This document shows positions 1-8,808 of a stretch of DNA of 64,000 nt, piece by piece. The notes under the pieces were generated by a model that saw nothing but the letters and a program-made list of their open reading frames with translations, ran no database searches and was not told where the DNA came from. A program made the position numbers and the translations under genes. Source of the stretch: Cryobacterium sp. SO2 (GTDB lineage Bacteria; Actinomycetota; Actinomycetes; Actinomycetales; Microbacteriaceae); assembly GCF_026151165.2 (NCBI RefSeq), contig NZ_CP117849.1:1736001-1800000 (forward strand). The letters are read 5' to 3'. Each line of letters begins with the position of its first letter. Position 1 is the stretch's first letter.

Positions 1-1082
1 CTGGTGACGCGGTGCAGGAAGGCGTCGTCCGGGATCCAGTTCGCGCCGCGCACGAAGATCGCGGTGCCGTTGACGACGATGGTGAAGGGGGTGCCTGCGG
101 CATCCGGGGTGGTGTCCAGCTCGACGGTGCGGAAGCCGATGCGGGTGCTGGACCTGTCCAGTTCGGTGCCGTCGAGCTCCGACGTGTCGGTCTCGTGCAG
201 GATCACGTCGAGGTCGTAGAGCGGGTGCTCGCCGTAGCCGATCGGCCACCAGAGGTCCACGTCCGGCACGGTGAGGTCCACCGTGGCGCTCGTGGCTCCG
301 GCGGGCAGGTCGACGGTGTGGCTGACGCCGGCGACGGATGCGGTGACCAGCAGCGGCGCATCCGTGGCGCGGGCCACCTCGACGTGCACCTCGACATGAC
401 CGTCGGTGCCGGCTGCGGTGCTGCTGACGGTAGCTATGGGGCGCACGGTGCCCAGGCGCGCCGTCGACCAGCTCACCAGCGTCACCGGCTTCCACAGCCC
501 GGAGGTGGTGGTGTCGATGCCCCAGTCCCAGCCGAAGCTGCAGGCCATCTTGCGGAGGGCGTTGAAGGGGTGGTGGTTCACGTGCGGGCGGTAGCCCAGG
601 CTCAGGCTGGCGGCATCCGCCTCGCGCACGGGCGAGCGGAACACCACGACGAGCTCGTTGAGACCGGCCTTGAGCCTGGCGGTCACGTCGAAGGTGTAGC
701 TGCGGTGCATATTGCGGGTGGCCCCGATGCGCACCCCGTTCAGGTCGATCTCGGCAACGGTGTCCAGGCCGCCGAAGTGGAGTTCGACCCGGTCCGCCCC
801 GGCCGGGTTCCAGACGAAGGTGGTGCTGTAGCGCCAGTCGGTCAGGCCGATCCAGGAGAGCAGGTTCTCGTTGCCGTCGAGGTACGGGTCGGGGATGAGC
901 TCGGCGGCGAGCAGATCGGTGTGCACTGAGCCGGGCACGGTGGCCGGCACCGTGATGCGTTGCACGGTGTTCGGCACCGGGCCATCGAGCGCCGTGACGC
1001 TCCAGTCGGTGAGCACCCGCACGGCCGGGGTGAGGGATTCGGTTACCAGGGAACGAGTTTCAGGCACGGTCAGTCCAGACAT
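1..1082 (-). CDS. Beta-mannosidase-like glycoside hydrolase family 2, N-terminal part (runs off the left edge)
   Basis: About 360 codons read leftward from an ATG at 1082 and leave the window without a stop, so only the N-terminal half is seen. Early residues include VPATVPGSVHTDLLAA, IPDPYLDGNE and WIGLTDWRY, followed by an HFGGLDTVAEI stretch and NMHRSYTFDV. These are typical of the sugar-binding and immunoglobulin-like domains of GH2 beta-mannosidases, which release mannose from the ends of manno-oligosaccharides. The catalytic glutamates would lie beyond the window. No signal peptide is visible, suggesting an intracellular enzyme. The divergent LacI gene at 1412 is a likely regulator, and the GH130/ABC operon at 38.6-44 kb fits the same sugar. 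Beta-mannosidase rather than another GH2 activity is inferred from the N-terminal motifs. Confidence 0.85.
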   Translation of the reverse strand, partial: MSGLTVPETRSLVTESLTPAVRVLTDWSVTALDGPVPNTVQRITVPATVPGSVHTDLLAAELIPDPYLDGNENLLSWIGLTDWRYSTTFVWNPAGADRVELHFGGLDTVAEIDLNGVRIGATRNMHRSYTFDVTARLKAGLNELVVVFRSPVREADAASLSLGYRPHVNHHPFNALRKMACSFGWDWGIDTTTSGLWKPVTLVSWSTARLGTVRPIATVSSTAAGTDGHVEVHVEVARATDAPLLVTASVAGVSHTVDLPAGATSATVDLTVPDVDLWWPIGYGEHPLYDLDVILHETDTSELDGTELDRSSTRIGFRTVELDTTPDAAGTPFTIVVNGTAIFVRGANWIPDDAFLHRVT

Positions 1083-1107
1083 GGTTTGCACCGTCGACCC
1101 GGCCGGG

Positions 1108-1127
1108 ACGAGACGGCAACGTCTCGT
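1108..1127. promoter_or_regulatory. Perfect palindrome upstream of the beta-mannosidase gene
   Basis: ACGAGACG and CGTCTCGT are perfect 8-bp arms separated by GCAA. The palindrome lies 25 bases upstream of the GH2 ATG, within its leader or promoter. It could be an operator for the adjacent LacI protein or an RNA hairpin in the leader. The sequence alone does not decide. Confidence 0.5.
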
Positions 1128-1354
1128 GGGCGGGTCTGGGGTGACGCTGATGAAGTGGGTTGCGATGACGATGTGGATGGGGCGCTGCCGGAGCAGTGTC
1201 TCTCGGTGATCACCCTCATGCTAGGCCTCGATTTCATGTCTCCGCAAACCCCGGATGTCAGCGTTGTCCTGCAATGTCTGGTCGCCTGTATGGGTCTTTC
1301 CACCGCTCATTCAGTGGGTCATCGAGGATCAGAGCACTTGCAGATGTCTCCAAA

Positions 1355-1371
1355 ATGTCTTACGTTGACAT
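1355..1371. promoter_or_regulatory. Candidate operator before the LacI gene
   Basis: ATGTC and GACAT flank TTACGTT with a central CG-containing core, 40 bases before the LacI start. A further ATGTCT lies just upstream and an 8-bp palindrome TTGATCAA just downstream (1376-1383). LacI-family proteins bind short CG-centred dyads and often regulate themselves, so autoregulation is a reasonable inference. Confidence 0.4.
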
Positions 1372-1411
1372 GTGGTTGATCAACGGGACCGACCAGGGCA
1401 GGGGAGCACTC

Positions 1412-2434
1412 ATGAGCACGCAGTCCCGATCGACGCAGTCCCGAGCCACGCTGGCAGACGTCGCGAGGCTCGCCGGGGTGAGCTCCAAGACGGTGTCGCG
1501 GGTCTTCGCCGATGCCGGCAACGTGTCGGCCGACACCAGGGAACGGGTGCTCGGTTCGGCCAAGCGGCTACGCTTCCGCCCCAACAACCTGGCCAGAAAC
1601 CTTCGCCGCGGCGGCGTCACCAACACCGTGGCGTTCGTGATCGGCGATCTCACCAACCCGTTCTACTTCACCGTCGCCGCGGGCATCGAACGCGAGCTGG
1701 CGCTGCACGGGCTCACCATGGTGCTCGCCTCCACCGATGACTCGCCCGACAGCGAGGAGCGCGTCGTCGACGCCCTCATCTCGCAACGGGTGCGTGCGCT
1801 GCTGTTGATCCCGATCGCCGACGACCAGTCCTACCTCGACGGGGAACGCCAGCTGGGTACCCCGGTGGTGAGCGTCGACCGGCCCGCCCGCAATCTCATC
1901 GCCGACTCGGTGGTGCTGCAGAACCGGCTGGGCATGGCGGACGCCGTGCGGTCGCTCACCGCCATCGGGCACCGCAAGATCGGCTTCATCAGCAATCCGG
2001 CCGGCATCTACACCCAGCGCGAACGCCTGGCCGGCTACCGGGAGGCCCTGCGCGAGGTGGGCGTGACCCAGACCGCGCAGTGGGAGCGGCTGGACGACGA
2101 CCCGTCGGTGTCGGCCGAGCACTCGGTGCGGAGCCTGCTCGACCAGGCCGACCCGCCCACCGCGATCGTGGCCGGCAACAACCGCGGCAGCGCCGGCGCC
2201 GTGCGGGTGCTGCGCGAGCTCGACCCGCCGGTGGCTTTCATCGGCTTCGACGACTTCGAACTGGCGGATGCGCTGGGCATCACCGTCGTGGCCTACGACC
2301 CCATCGAGCTCGGTCGCACGGCCGCGCGCCTGGCGCTCGGCCACCTGGCCGACCCCGACTCGTTCACCACCCAGGTGGAGATCCCCACCCGGCTCATCCA
2401 GCGCGGCTCCGGCGAGATCGCGCCGCCGGCCTGA
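1412..2434 (+). CDS. LacI-family transcriptional regulator
   Basis: This 340-residue protein has the LacI helix-turn-helix at its N-terminus (ATLADVARLAGVSSKTVSRVF, about residues 11-31), then a hinge (RPNNLARNLR) and a periplasmic-binding-protein-like ligand domain. The ATG at 1412 is preceded by GGGGAG and places the HTH near the N-terminus as usual; upstream in-frame extensions are not LacI-like. The gene is divergent from the GH2 beta-mannosidase and convergent with the esterase, so local control of oligosaccharide use is likely. Its inducer is unknown. Confidence 0.93.
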   Translation: MSTQSRSTQSRATLADVARLAGVSSKTVSRVFADAGNVSADTRERVLGSAKRLRFRPNNLARNLRRGGVTNTVAFVIGDLTNPFYFTVAAGIERELALHGLTMVLASTDDSPDSEERVVDALISQRVRALLLIPIADDQSYLDGERQLGTPVVSVDRPARNLIADSVVLQNRLGMADAVRSLTAIGHRKIGFISNPAGIYTQRERLAGYREALREVGVTQTAQWERLDDDPSVSAEHSVRSLLDQADPPTAIVAGNNRGSAGAVRVLRELDPPVAFIGFDDFELADALGITVVAYDPIELGRTAARLALGHLADPDSFTTQVEIPTRLIQRGSGEIAPPA

Positions 2435-2445
2435 CCCGTCCCCGC

Positions 2446-2511
2446 AACTGTTGCCGAAGCGGACAATTGCGCCCGGTGCGCCGGGTGCATTTGTCCGGAC
2501 GGGGAACAGTT
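2446..2511. repeat. 66-bp intergenic palindrome, copy 1 (between convergent lacI and esterase)
   Basis: The element starts AACTGTT and ends AACAGTT. Inside are the nested arms CGGACAA/TTGTCCG and CCCGG/CCGGG around a 4-base centre. It starts 11 bases after the lacI stop and ends 4 bases before the end of the convergent esterase gene. Two related copies lie at 38557 and 53157, also between convergent genes. A bidirectional terminator or a REP-like element are both possible. There is no long T-run. Confidence 0.8.
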
Positions 2512-2515
2512 GGTC

Positions 2516-3499
2516 CTAGTCGGCGAGCCGGCGGGCGAGCCAGGCGGCCTGGCGCACGAAGTGGTGGCCCTGGCCGCCCTCGTGCTCGTTGAACGGGTAC
2601 ACCTCGATCTCGGCATCCGCTGCCCAGTGGTTGTGCGCGGCGAAGACTGTGGACGGCGGGCAGACCGGGTCGAGCAGCCCCACTGAGAAGAGCGCGGGCG
2701 CGGTGGCCCGCTTGGCGAAGTTCACGCCGTCGAAGTAGGAGAGCGTGGCGAAGGTCTGGTCGACCAGGTCGCGGTGCACCGCCAGGTACCGCACCACCTC
2801 CTGGTACGGGTCGCTGTCGGTCATGCCCACCGCGCGCTCGAAGTGGCAGAGGAACGGCACCTCCGGCATGGCGCCCACCAGGCCGGTGCACAGCCCGGCC
2901 GCGGCGAGGGCGATGCCGCCGCCCTGACTGCCGCCGCACACGGTGACCCGGTCCGGATCGACCCGCTCGAGCGTGCGCACGGCGTCGACGGCCCGCACGG
3001 CGTCGGTGAACACCCGGCGGTAGTAGTACTCCTCCGGTGACTGGATGCCGCGGGTCATGAACCCGGGAACGGCCGGGCCGGAGCCGTGCGGATCCGCGGT
3101 GTCGCCGCCGGAACCCCAGACGCTGCCCTGGCCCCTGGTGTCCATGAACAGGTAGGCGTAGCCGCAGGCAACCCAGCCCAGCCGCTCGTGCGGGAACCCG
3201 CGGCCGCCGCCGTAGCCGTTGTACTCGACGACGGTCGGCAGCCTTTCCGGCAGGAGGCCGCCACGGTCGGCGGGCAACAGGAACCAGGCCTTGACGGGGT
3301 CGCCGGCAAAGCCGTTGAAGGTGACGTCGTAGACCTCGACCTCGCTCAGCGGCGACTCGACCCTGGTGAGCACGGGGGCGTCAGGATGCTGCCTGGCCTC
3401 GGCCAGGGTGCGCTGCCAGAACGCATCGAAGTCGGCCGGTTCGGCGACCTCGGGGCGGTACTGGCGCAGGTCGGTCAGGGGCAGGTCGAGTCGGGGCAC
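2516..3499 (-). CDS. Acetylxylan esterase / cephalosporin-C deacetylase family (CE7, AXE1)
   Basis: This 327-residue alpha/beta hydrolase has the CE7 signatures: RGQGSVWG, the nucleophile elbow GGSQGGG (catalytic Ser), a late SVGLLDPVCPP segment with the catalytic Asp, and a C-terminal HEGGQGHH with the catalytic His. The family removes acetyl groups from xylo- and other oligosaccharides and has broad esterase activity. The GTG at 3499 was chosen because the leader has AAAGGCGA at proper spacing and the family begins at about PRLDLPLTDLRQYRP; an upstream start would add an Ala/Arg-rich tail. No signal peptide is seen, so it likely works on imported sugars. Confidence 0.9.
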   Translation of the reverse strand: MPRLDLPLTDLRQYRPEVAEPADFDAFWQRTLAEARQHPDAPVLTRVESPLSEVEVYDVTFNGFAGDPVKAWFLLPADRGGLLPERLPTVVEYNGYGGGRGFPHERLGWVACGYAYLFMDTRGQGSVWGSGGDTADPHGSGPAVPGFMTRGIQSPEEYYYRRVFTDAVRAVDAVRTLERVDPDRVTVCGGSQGGGIALAAAGLCTGLVGAMPEVPFLCHFERAVGMTDSDPYQEVVRYLAVHRDLVDQTFATLSYFDGVNFAKRATAPALFSVGLLDPVCPPSTVFAAHNHWAADAEIEVYPFNEHEGGQGHHFVRQAAWLARRLAD

Positions 3500-3583
3500 T
3501 GGTCGCCTTTCGCGGGCAGGTCGCGGCGCCAACGCTGGTGCCAGCACCGATTATCCCGCACGGACTATACGGCGTCCATTCGG

Positions 3584-5980
3584 CTACATCAGGCCCAGGC
3601 CGACGAGGGCGTAGCGGATGGCGGGCGCCACGTGCTCCGCATATGCCGGCGTCATATGCACGCTGTCGTACTTGGTGGGAATCGTGCCGGCGAAGGCGGG
3701 GCAGATCCCGTCGGCGCAGCTGAACGGCAGCGAGGTGACGAAGTGGTCACCCGTGGCGGACTCCGCGGAGAAGGCGGAGGCGAACTCCAGCCAGGTCGGC
3801 CCGATCCCGACGTTGCAGTTCTGCGGACTCGAGACGTTCGAGTAGCACTGGCCGAGTTCGGCACCCAGCGGGGGAGCCGCGAGGTAGACGATCTTGCCTG
3901 CGGCGTCGTAGCCAGCCGTCTCGGCGAAGGCGGACGCGACGATGTCGGCGACCGACAGGGGAGTGTTGGCGGTGTCCTGGCCCTCGGCGAAGGCGTTGGC
4001 CACGACAACGAGCTGGGGTGCTGTGGAGACGATCTCCGCGGCTACGTCGGCCTTCCGCTGCGGGCAGGCGGACATCACGTCCGGGTCCTCGTTCGCGATG
4101 AGGACCTCGGTGAACCGGCAGCCGTAGAGGCCGATGGTGGTGATCTTCCACTCTCCGTCGCTGGCCTCGGCGATGGCCTTGAACGCGGGGGCGTAGGAGA
4201 GCGCTTCGGAGTCGCCCACGAGGAACATCTGGTTGGGGGCGTCGTCATCGCCCCAGGTGCACTTATCGAACGAGGGGGTGTCGCCCGTTCCGAAGCAATC
4301 GCGGGCCGGGTTGTTGTTCGAGGTCGTGTTCATGGCGCTGTTGAGCGTGGGCATGAGGTTGTTCGGCCAGGCCGTCGCGGCGGCGGCGGCGGCCAGGTCG
4401 GCCTGCAGCTGGAGTTCGGGGTCGGCGTCGGACTGGGCATCGGCCACCGGGGCGTTGATGGGCGTGAGCGGTCGTTCGTGCAGTTGGAAGGAGACGGCCA
4501 CGACGGCCACGATGACGAAGGCGCCCAGCGACGACATGATGAACTGCGTGCTGAACCGGTCTCGCCAGGACTGCCAGGCCTGCTGGCGCTCGGCGGCGGG
4601 CCGACCGGCGCCCCGCAGCCAGGGGGAGCGGTGCACGGGCTGCTCGATCAGGTAGTACGCCACGATCGCCGTAGCCGCCGTGGCGCCGAAGATGAGGAGC
4701 GTCGTCTGCAGGGTCTGATCGGGCAGGAACAGCGTGAGGAAGATGAAGACCGGGAAGTGCCAGAGGTAGAGCGAGTACGAGATATTGCCGAGGTAGACGC
4801 TGACCGGGTTTGTGAGCGGGAACAGGTGGCGCTGCGGGGCGCCGGTTCCGGAGATGATCACGAGCGCCGTGGCCAGGACGGGCAGCGCGGCCCAGGGGCC
4901 GGGGAAGGGCAGGTCAGGCCCGAGGACGAAGAACGAGCCAATGATGCCGGTCAGCCCGCCCCAGCCCAGCAGGAACCGCACGGCGACCGGGATCCTCGCC
5001 ATGAGCGGTGCGGCGACGGCCAGCAGCGCGCCGATGCCCAACTCCCAGGCCCGGGAGAAGGTGGAGAAATACGCCACGGTCGGGTTCGTCGTGGTCTCCC
5101 AGACGGCATAGCCGAACGATGCGACCACGACGAGCCCTGCGAGCATCGCGATGGCCCGCCGCCCGCGGCCGGTGGTGCGTGAGCCCGTCGCGACGGCGGT
5201 GAGCACCAGGATCAGCAGCCACGGCCAGACCAGGTAGAACTGCTCCTCGACAGCGAGGGACCAGAAATGCTGCACGGCGGATGCGGGCGCCGTGGCGTGG
5301 AAATAGTCGGTGCCGACGGTGGTGAACCGCCAGTTGGCCGCGAAGAGCAGCGCGGCGAGGGAGTCCCAGAGGGTGGCGATGGCCCTGGTCTGGTTGAACA
5401 GGACGTAACCGAGCGCGCCGGTGACGGCGAGCACGACGGCGGCGGACGGCAGGATGCGCCGCAGACGGTTGGTGTAGAAGGTTCGGAGCGAGATCCGTCC
5501 GGTTCGTTCGTGCTCCCGCAGCAGGATGCCGGTGATGAGGAAGCCGGAGATGACGAAGAAGATGTCGACACCGGCGAAGCCGCCGGCCGGCCAGGGGATC
5601 ACATGGTTGCAGATGACGGCGATGACGGCGAGGGCGCGGAGACCCTGGATGTCGGGCCGGCGGGCGGATCGCGCGGGTGCCGGGGCGCCGGGGACCGGGG
5701 ACACGGGCCGGGGTGGTTTCGGGGGCCGGCTGGCTTTCTTCGCAGCGGGTGCCGGGGGTGCGGGCGGCGGAGTCGGTGTGGTCGTGCGCGTCGTGACGAT
5801 TCGGGCAACCCCTGGACGCGAGGCTCCGGGGCGTGCCGGTGCGCGGCGTGCCGGTCCCGGCTGTGTTGAGCCCGGCTGTGTTGCGCCCGGGCGTGCGGGG
5901 CCCTGTCGTGCTGCGCCGGGGCCCGGCGCGCCGATTGGTGATGACACTCGTCCCCCTGCTCTTGAACCGCTGATGAGCAT
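3584..5980 (-). CDS. Membrane acyltransferase (acyltransferase 3 / OafA type) fused to a C-terminal SGNH domain
   Basis: The protein is about 798 residues. The first ~105 are a Pro/Ala/Arg-rich cytoplasmic segment. An acyltransferase-3 domain follows from about residue 108 (DIQGLRALAVIAVICNH, then FFVISGFLI), with roughly ten membrane helices. The last ~250 residues are an extracytoplasmic SGNH hydrolase-like domain with VGDSEALSY (nucleophile Ser) and a late DSVHMTPAY (Asp/His pair). Relatives O-acetylate cell-envelope glycans. The start is uncertain: ATG at 5980 or GTG at 6010, neither with a strong ribosome binding site. It lies on the same strand about 80 bases after fliW, so it may be read with the flagellar left arm or independently. 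Confidence 0.88.
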   Translation of the reverse strand: MLISGSRAGGRVSSPIGAPGPGAARQGPARPGATQPGSTQPGPARRAPARPGASRPGVARIVTTRTTTPTPPPAPPAPAAKKASRPPKPPRPVSPVPGAPAPARSARRPDIQGLRALAVIAVICNHVIPWPAGGFAGVDIFFVISGFLITGILLREHERTGRISLRTFYTNRLRRILPSAAVVLAVTGALGYVLFNQTRAIATLWDSLAALLFAANWRFTTVGTDYFHATAPASAVQHFWSLAVEEQFYLVWPWLLILVLTAVATGSRTTGRGRRAIAMLAGLVVVASFGYAVWETTTNPTVAYFSTFSRAWELGIGALLAVAAPLMARIPVAVRFLLGWGGLTGIIGSFFVLGPDLPFPGPWAALPVLATALVIISGTGAPQRHLFPLTNPVSVYLGNISYSLYLWHFPVFIFLTLFLPDQTLQTTLLIFGATAATAIVAYYLIEQPVHRSPWLRGAGRPAAERQQAWQSWRDRFSTQFIMSSLGAFVIVAVVAVSFQLHERPLTPINAPVADAQSDADPELQLQADLAAAAAATAWPNNLMPTLNSAMNTTSNNNPARDCFGTGDTPSFDKCTWGDDDAPNQMFLVGDSEALSYAPAFKAIAEASDGEWKITTIGLYGCRFTEVLIANEDPDVMSACPQRKADVAAEIVSTAPQLVVVANAFAEGQDTANTPLSVADIVASAFAETAGYDAAGKIVYLAAPPLGAELGQCYSNVSSPQNCNVGIGPTWLEFASAFSAESATGDHFVTSLPFSCADGICPAFAGTIPTKYDSVHMTPAYAEHVAPAIRYALVGLGLM

Positions 5981-6058
5981 ACCGCGCCAATGTTTCGGCT
6001 TTCGCACCACTGCTGCCGCACAGGATGCTGGGTGGCCGCGCGGTGCCGGCCGGGGTGC

Positions 6059-6460
6059 CTAGCCGAGCGCGGCTACGGGCTCCGCCCGGGCGGTGAGCTC
6101 GGTGCGCAACGAGAAGTCCTGACCGTCGAGAATGATCTGGGCGCACCGGCCGGTGGTCACGTTCACCACGATGGGCGCCATCAGGTTCACTGTCGTGCCG
6201 GTTTCGCCCGGGTTGGTGACGACGAGGACCATCGCCTGCTCTGGGCTGTCGAGCTCGAGGGCAACGGCATGTTCGTCGGAGATCACCGGCGAGTAGTCCG
6301 GCAGAAACACCGAGGCGTCCAGCACGAACAGCCGGGTGTGCTGGTCGGCGGCGCTGGTGAGCGAGAAGAGCCCGGCGGCCCCGCCGATTTCATTGAGATA
6401 GAAATCGGTGAGCGGCGCCAGCCCGGGAGGCGGGGAGAGGAAGCTCAGGGTAGCGGTCAT
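6059..6460 (-). CDS. fliW: Flagellar assembly factor FliW
   Basis: This 133-residue protein matches FliW in length and pattern (PPGLAPLTDFYLNEI, DASVFLPDYSP, VVTNPGETGTTVNLMAPIVVN, then an ILDGQDFSLRT end). In Bacillus, FliW binds either flagellin or CsrA and relieves CsrA repression of flagellin translation when flagellin is low. Its ATG overlaps the flgL stop by 4 bases, giving translational coupling. It is the last clearly flagellar gene of the left arm; its presumed partner csrA lies at the far end of the cluster (38252). Confidence 0.93.
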   Translation of the reverse strand: MTATLSFLSPPPGLAPLTDFYLNEIGGAAGLFSLTSAADQHTRLFVLDASVFLPDYSPVISDEHAVALELDSPEQAMVLVVTNPGETGTTVNLMAPIVVNVTTGRCAQIILDGQDFSLRTELTARAEPVAALG

Positions 6461-7350
6461 GAGAGGAAATCCATCAGGGTCGGTTGGATCACGCGGGCGG
6501 TCACGGAGAGCGCCGACTGATAGGCAACCTCCTGCAGCTTGAGGTCGAGGATCACAGTGGCCAGGTCGGCATCCTCGAGTTGCACCCGCTGGGCCTCGAG
6601 AGTGCCGGTGAGCTTCGTGAGTGAGGTGCTTGCGGTCTCGATCCGGGCCTGGCGGGCGCCCACTTCGGCGTTGGCGGCGATAACGCCGGTGAGGTGGGTG
6701 TCGATGGTGGCCAGCCTGTCTGACACCGTCACGGTGGGGTCGGTGCTCCGCAAGTCGGCCGAGATGTTGTCGAGCAGGGTGAAGACCGAGTCGGCGCCGG
6801 TGCCGAAGATGGCGGCACCGTTCGCATCCACCTGCACCGTGCTGTCCGGACCCACCCGGCGCAGAACCGCGGATGCGCCGCCGCCGGTGTAGGTGCCGTC
6901 CGTGGCGTAGACCGCTCCGGCGTCGGAGTTGCCCGCGAAGACGGTGCGGCCGAGGTAGGTGGCATTGGCCTGCATGAGGAGGTCCTGTTTCAGGCCGTCG
7001 ATCTGCACAGCGATGGCTTCCTTGGCCGCCGGGGTCATGGTTCCGGCGTTGGCTCCCTGCACGGTCAGGTCGCGCACCTGGTTCAGGATGGTGGTGCTCG
7101 CCCCGAGCGCGGTGTCCACGGCGCTCAGCCAGCCGTCGCCGTTCTCGGCATTCCGGGAGTACTGCGCGGTGGCGCGCTGATCGGCGCGCACCGCGAGGGC
7201 GTTCGCCGCTCTGGCCGGGTCGTCCGACGCCCGGCTGATGGTCTTCAGCGACGAGGACTGCTCCTGCAGCATGGCGAGTTTCTGCGCGCTGGCCTGCAGG
7301 TTGGCCTGGGCGGCGCGCATCTGGGTCTGGCCGGTCACTCGGGTGATCAT
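6457..7350 (-). CDS. flgL: Hook-filament junction protein FlgL
   Basis: This 297-residue protein has the FlgL/flagellin N-terminus (MITRVTGQTQMRAAQANLQ, then SRASDDPARAANAL) and a C-terminal amphipathic helix ending ARVIQPTLMDFLS. FlgL forms the second junction ring between hook and filament and is exported by the flagellar type III system. The ATG at 7350 sits 2 bases after the flgK stop. Weak flagellin similarity at both ends is normal for the family. Confidence 0.93.
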   Translation of the reverse strand: MITRVTGQTQMRAAQANLQASAQKLAMLQEQSSSLKTISRASDDPARAANALAVRADQRATAQYSRNAENGDGWLSAVDTALGASTTILNQVRDLTVQGANAGTMTPAAKEAIAVQIDGLKQDLLMQANATYLGRTVFAGNSDAGAVYATDGTYTGGGASAVLRRVGPDSTVQVDANGAAIFGTGADSVFTLLDNISADLRSTDPTVTVSDRLATIDTHLTGVIAANAEVGARQARIETASTSLTKLTGTLEAQRVQLEDADLATVILDLKLQEVAYQSALSVTARVIQPTLMDFLS

Positions 7351-7352
7351 GG

Positions 7353-8801
7353 TTACCTTCCCACCAGTCCGGTGCGGTTGATCAGGGTGTCGAGCATTTC
7401 GTCGACGGCCGTCATGACCCTCGCGGCCCCCTGGTAGGCGTGCTGGAAGGTGAGCAGGTTCACGTTCTCTTCGTCGAGGTCGACCGACGCATTGGACAGT
7501 TGGAGGGTGACGGCGGCCGCGGCGGAGGTGTTGGCGGTGGTGGCCTGGGCGAGCTCGATGCCCGTCGCGACGCCGAAGGAGGTGACGAAGGCCGCCCACA
7601 CAGCGCTGGGGGAGGCGATCGCGGTGCCGTCAGCGGGGTCGACGGCACGCCCGGCGCCGAGTTGGGCGATCTGGTCCGCGACGCTGCCGTTGGCGGCGCC
7701 GGCCCCAGGGGTTCCTGCCGCAATGCCGGCGGCAGTCGTCGGTACGACGCTGAGGGTGGCTGCGGCGTTGCCGGCGACGTAGTCGAAGAAGGCCAGCCCC
7801 GTCGTGCCCGTTGTGGTCGCACCGGTCGAGTGGATGGCGTTGACGGTGTCGGCGAGCTGGGTGGCGAAGTCGTTGTACGACGCCGCAGCCTCGGCCAAGG
7901 CGCCGCCGGTGCCGTCGGCGTCTGCCGGACCGAGCAGCGACAGCGCACCGGCGAGCTCGCCGCCGTCCACGGCGACGGCCAGGCCGGGGTGGTGCGCCCA
8001 CTCCAGCCGAACCGGGCCGTTGGCGGCCGAGAACGTGGTGGGGCCGGTGACGGTGAGCACCTGCACGTCGGTGCCGGAGACCAGGGTGTTGCCGCCGATG
8101 AAAACGTCCACGGTGCCATTGGCCTGGGGGCGCACGGTGGCTCCGGTGATGGCGGCGATGGTGGTGGTGAGCGCGTCGCGCTTGTCGAGGAGTTCGTTGG
8201 CCGAGCCGCCCGAGGCCAGGGTCGACCGGATGACGCCGTTAAGTGTGGCCAGCTGGCCGGCGGCGGCATTGACCTCGGTGACCAGGGAATCGGCGCTGGA
8301 CCGCACGGCAGCCCACTCGTCGGTGACCGCCAGGTAGCCGGACGCGATCCGCGAAGTGAGCGCGCCCGCTTCGCCGAGCAACAGCCCGGCGGACACCGAC
8401 GGGGTCGCGCCGTTGGCCAGATCCTGCCAGACCGCCCAGAACTCGTCCAGCTGGGTGGAGAGGCCGGTTGCGCCCGGTTCGCCCAGTGACGTCTCGACGG
8501 AGCCGAGGGCGTTGGCGCGCACAGCGGTGTAGCCGGCGATCGCGGCGGTGGCCCGCACCGTGCTGTCGAGGGTGGCGCTGCCCAGACGGGCGATGCCGTC
8601 GACGGTGACGCCGGTTCCCGGCGTGGCTCCCCACGCGACAAGCCCGGCGCGAGCGGCCGCGTTCGTCGATGACGTCGTCACCCGCTGGCGGGTGTAGCCG
8701 TCGGTGTTGACGTTGGCGATGTTCTGACCGACGACATCGAGGCCGGTCCTGGCCGCGATCAGTCCGGTGTACGCGGTGTTCAATCCGCCGAAGGTGCTCA
8801 C
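7353..8801 (-). CDS. flgK: Hook-associated protein FlgK (HAP1)
   Basis: This 482-residue protein opens with STFGGLNTAYTGLIAARTGLDVVGQNIANVNTDGYTRQ, the rod/hook-family N-terminus with the conserved NIANVNTDGYTR. It ends with a flagellin-like helix (VNLLTFQHAYQGAARVMTAVDEM). FlgK forms the first junction ring on the hook. The GTG at 8801 was chosen because it starts exactly at this conserved N-terminus, 7 bases after the flgN stop; a longer frame upstream is antisense-like noise over flgN. Confidence 0.95.
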   Translation of the reverse strand: MSTFGGLNTAYTGLIAARTGLDVVGQNIANVNTDGYTRQRVTTSSTNAAARAGLVAWGATPGTGVTVDGIARLGSATLDSTVRATAAIAGYTAVRANALGSVETSLGEPGATGLSTQLDEFWAVWQDLANGATPSVSAGLLLGEAGALTSRIASGYLAVTDEWAAVRSSADSLVTEVNAAAGQLATLNGVIRSTLASGGSANELLDKRDALTTTIAAITGATVRPQANGTVDVFIGGNTLVSGTDVQVLTVTGPTTFSAANGPVRLEWAHHPGLAVAVDGGELAGALSLLGPADADGTGGALAEAAASYNDFATQLADTVNAIHSTGATTTGTTGLAFFDYVAGNAAATLSVVPTTAAGIAAGTPGAGAANGSVADQIAQLGAGRAVDPADGTAIASPSAVWAAFVTSFGVATGIELAQATTANTSAAAAVTLQLSNASVDLDEENVNLLTFQHAYQGAARVMTAVDEMLDTLINRTGLVGR

Positions 8802-8808
8802 GGGGTGC

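Larger units (their letters stand above)
1083..1411. other. Divergent intergenic region between the GH2 gene and lacI
   Basis: There are 329 bases without a convincing gene. The region holds a perfect 8-bp-arm palindrome close to the GH2 start and a second dyad about 40 bases before the LacI start, both listed separately. Short open frames crossing it lack a ribosome binding site and look like chance. Confidence 0.7.

Noticed and set aside
12..929. A 305-codon rightward frame over the left edge
   Set aside because: The opposite strand encodes a clear GH2 protein; this frame is its shadow.
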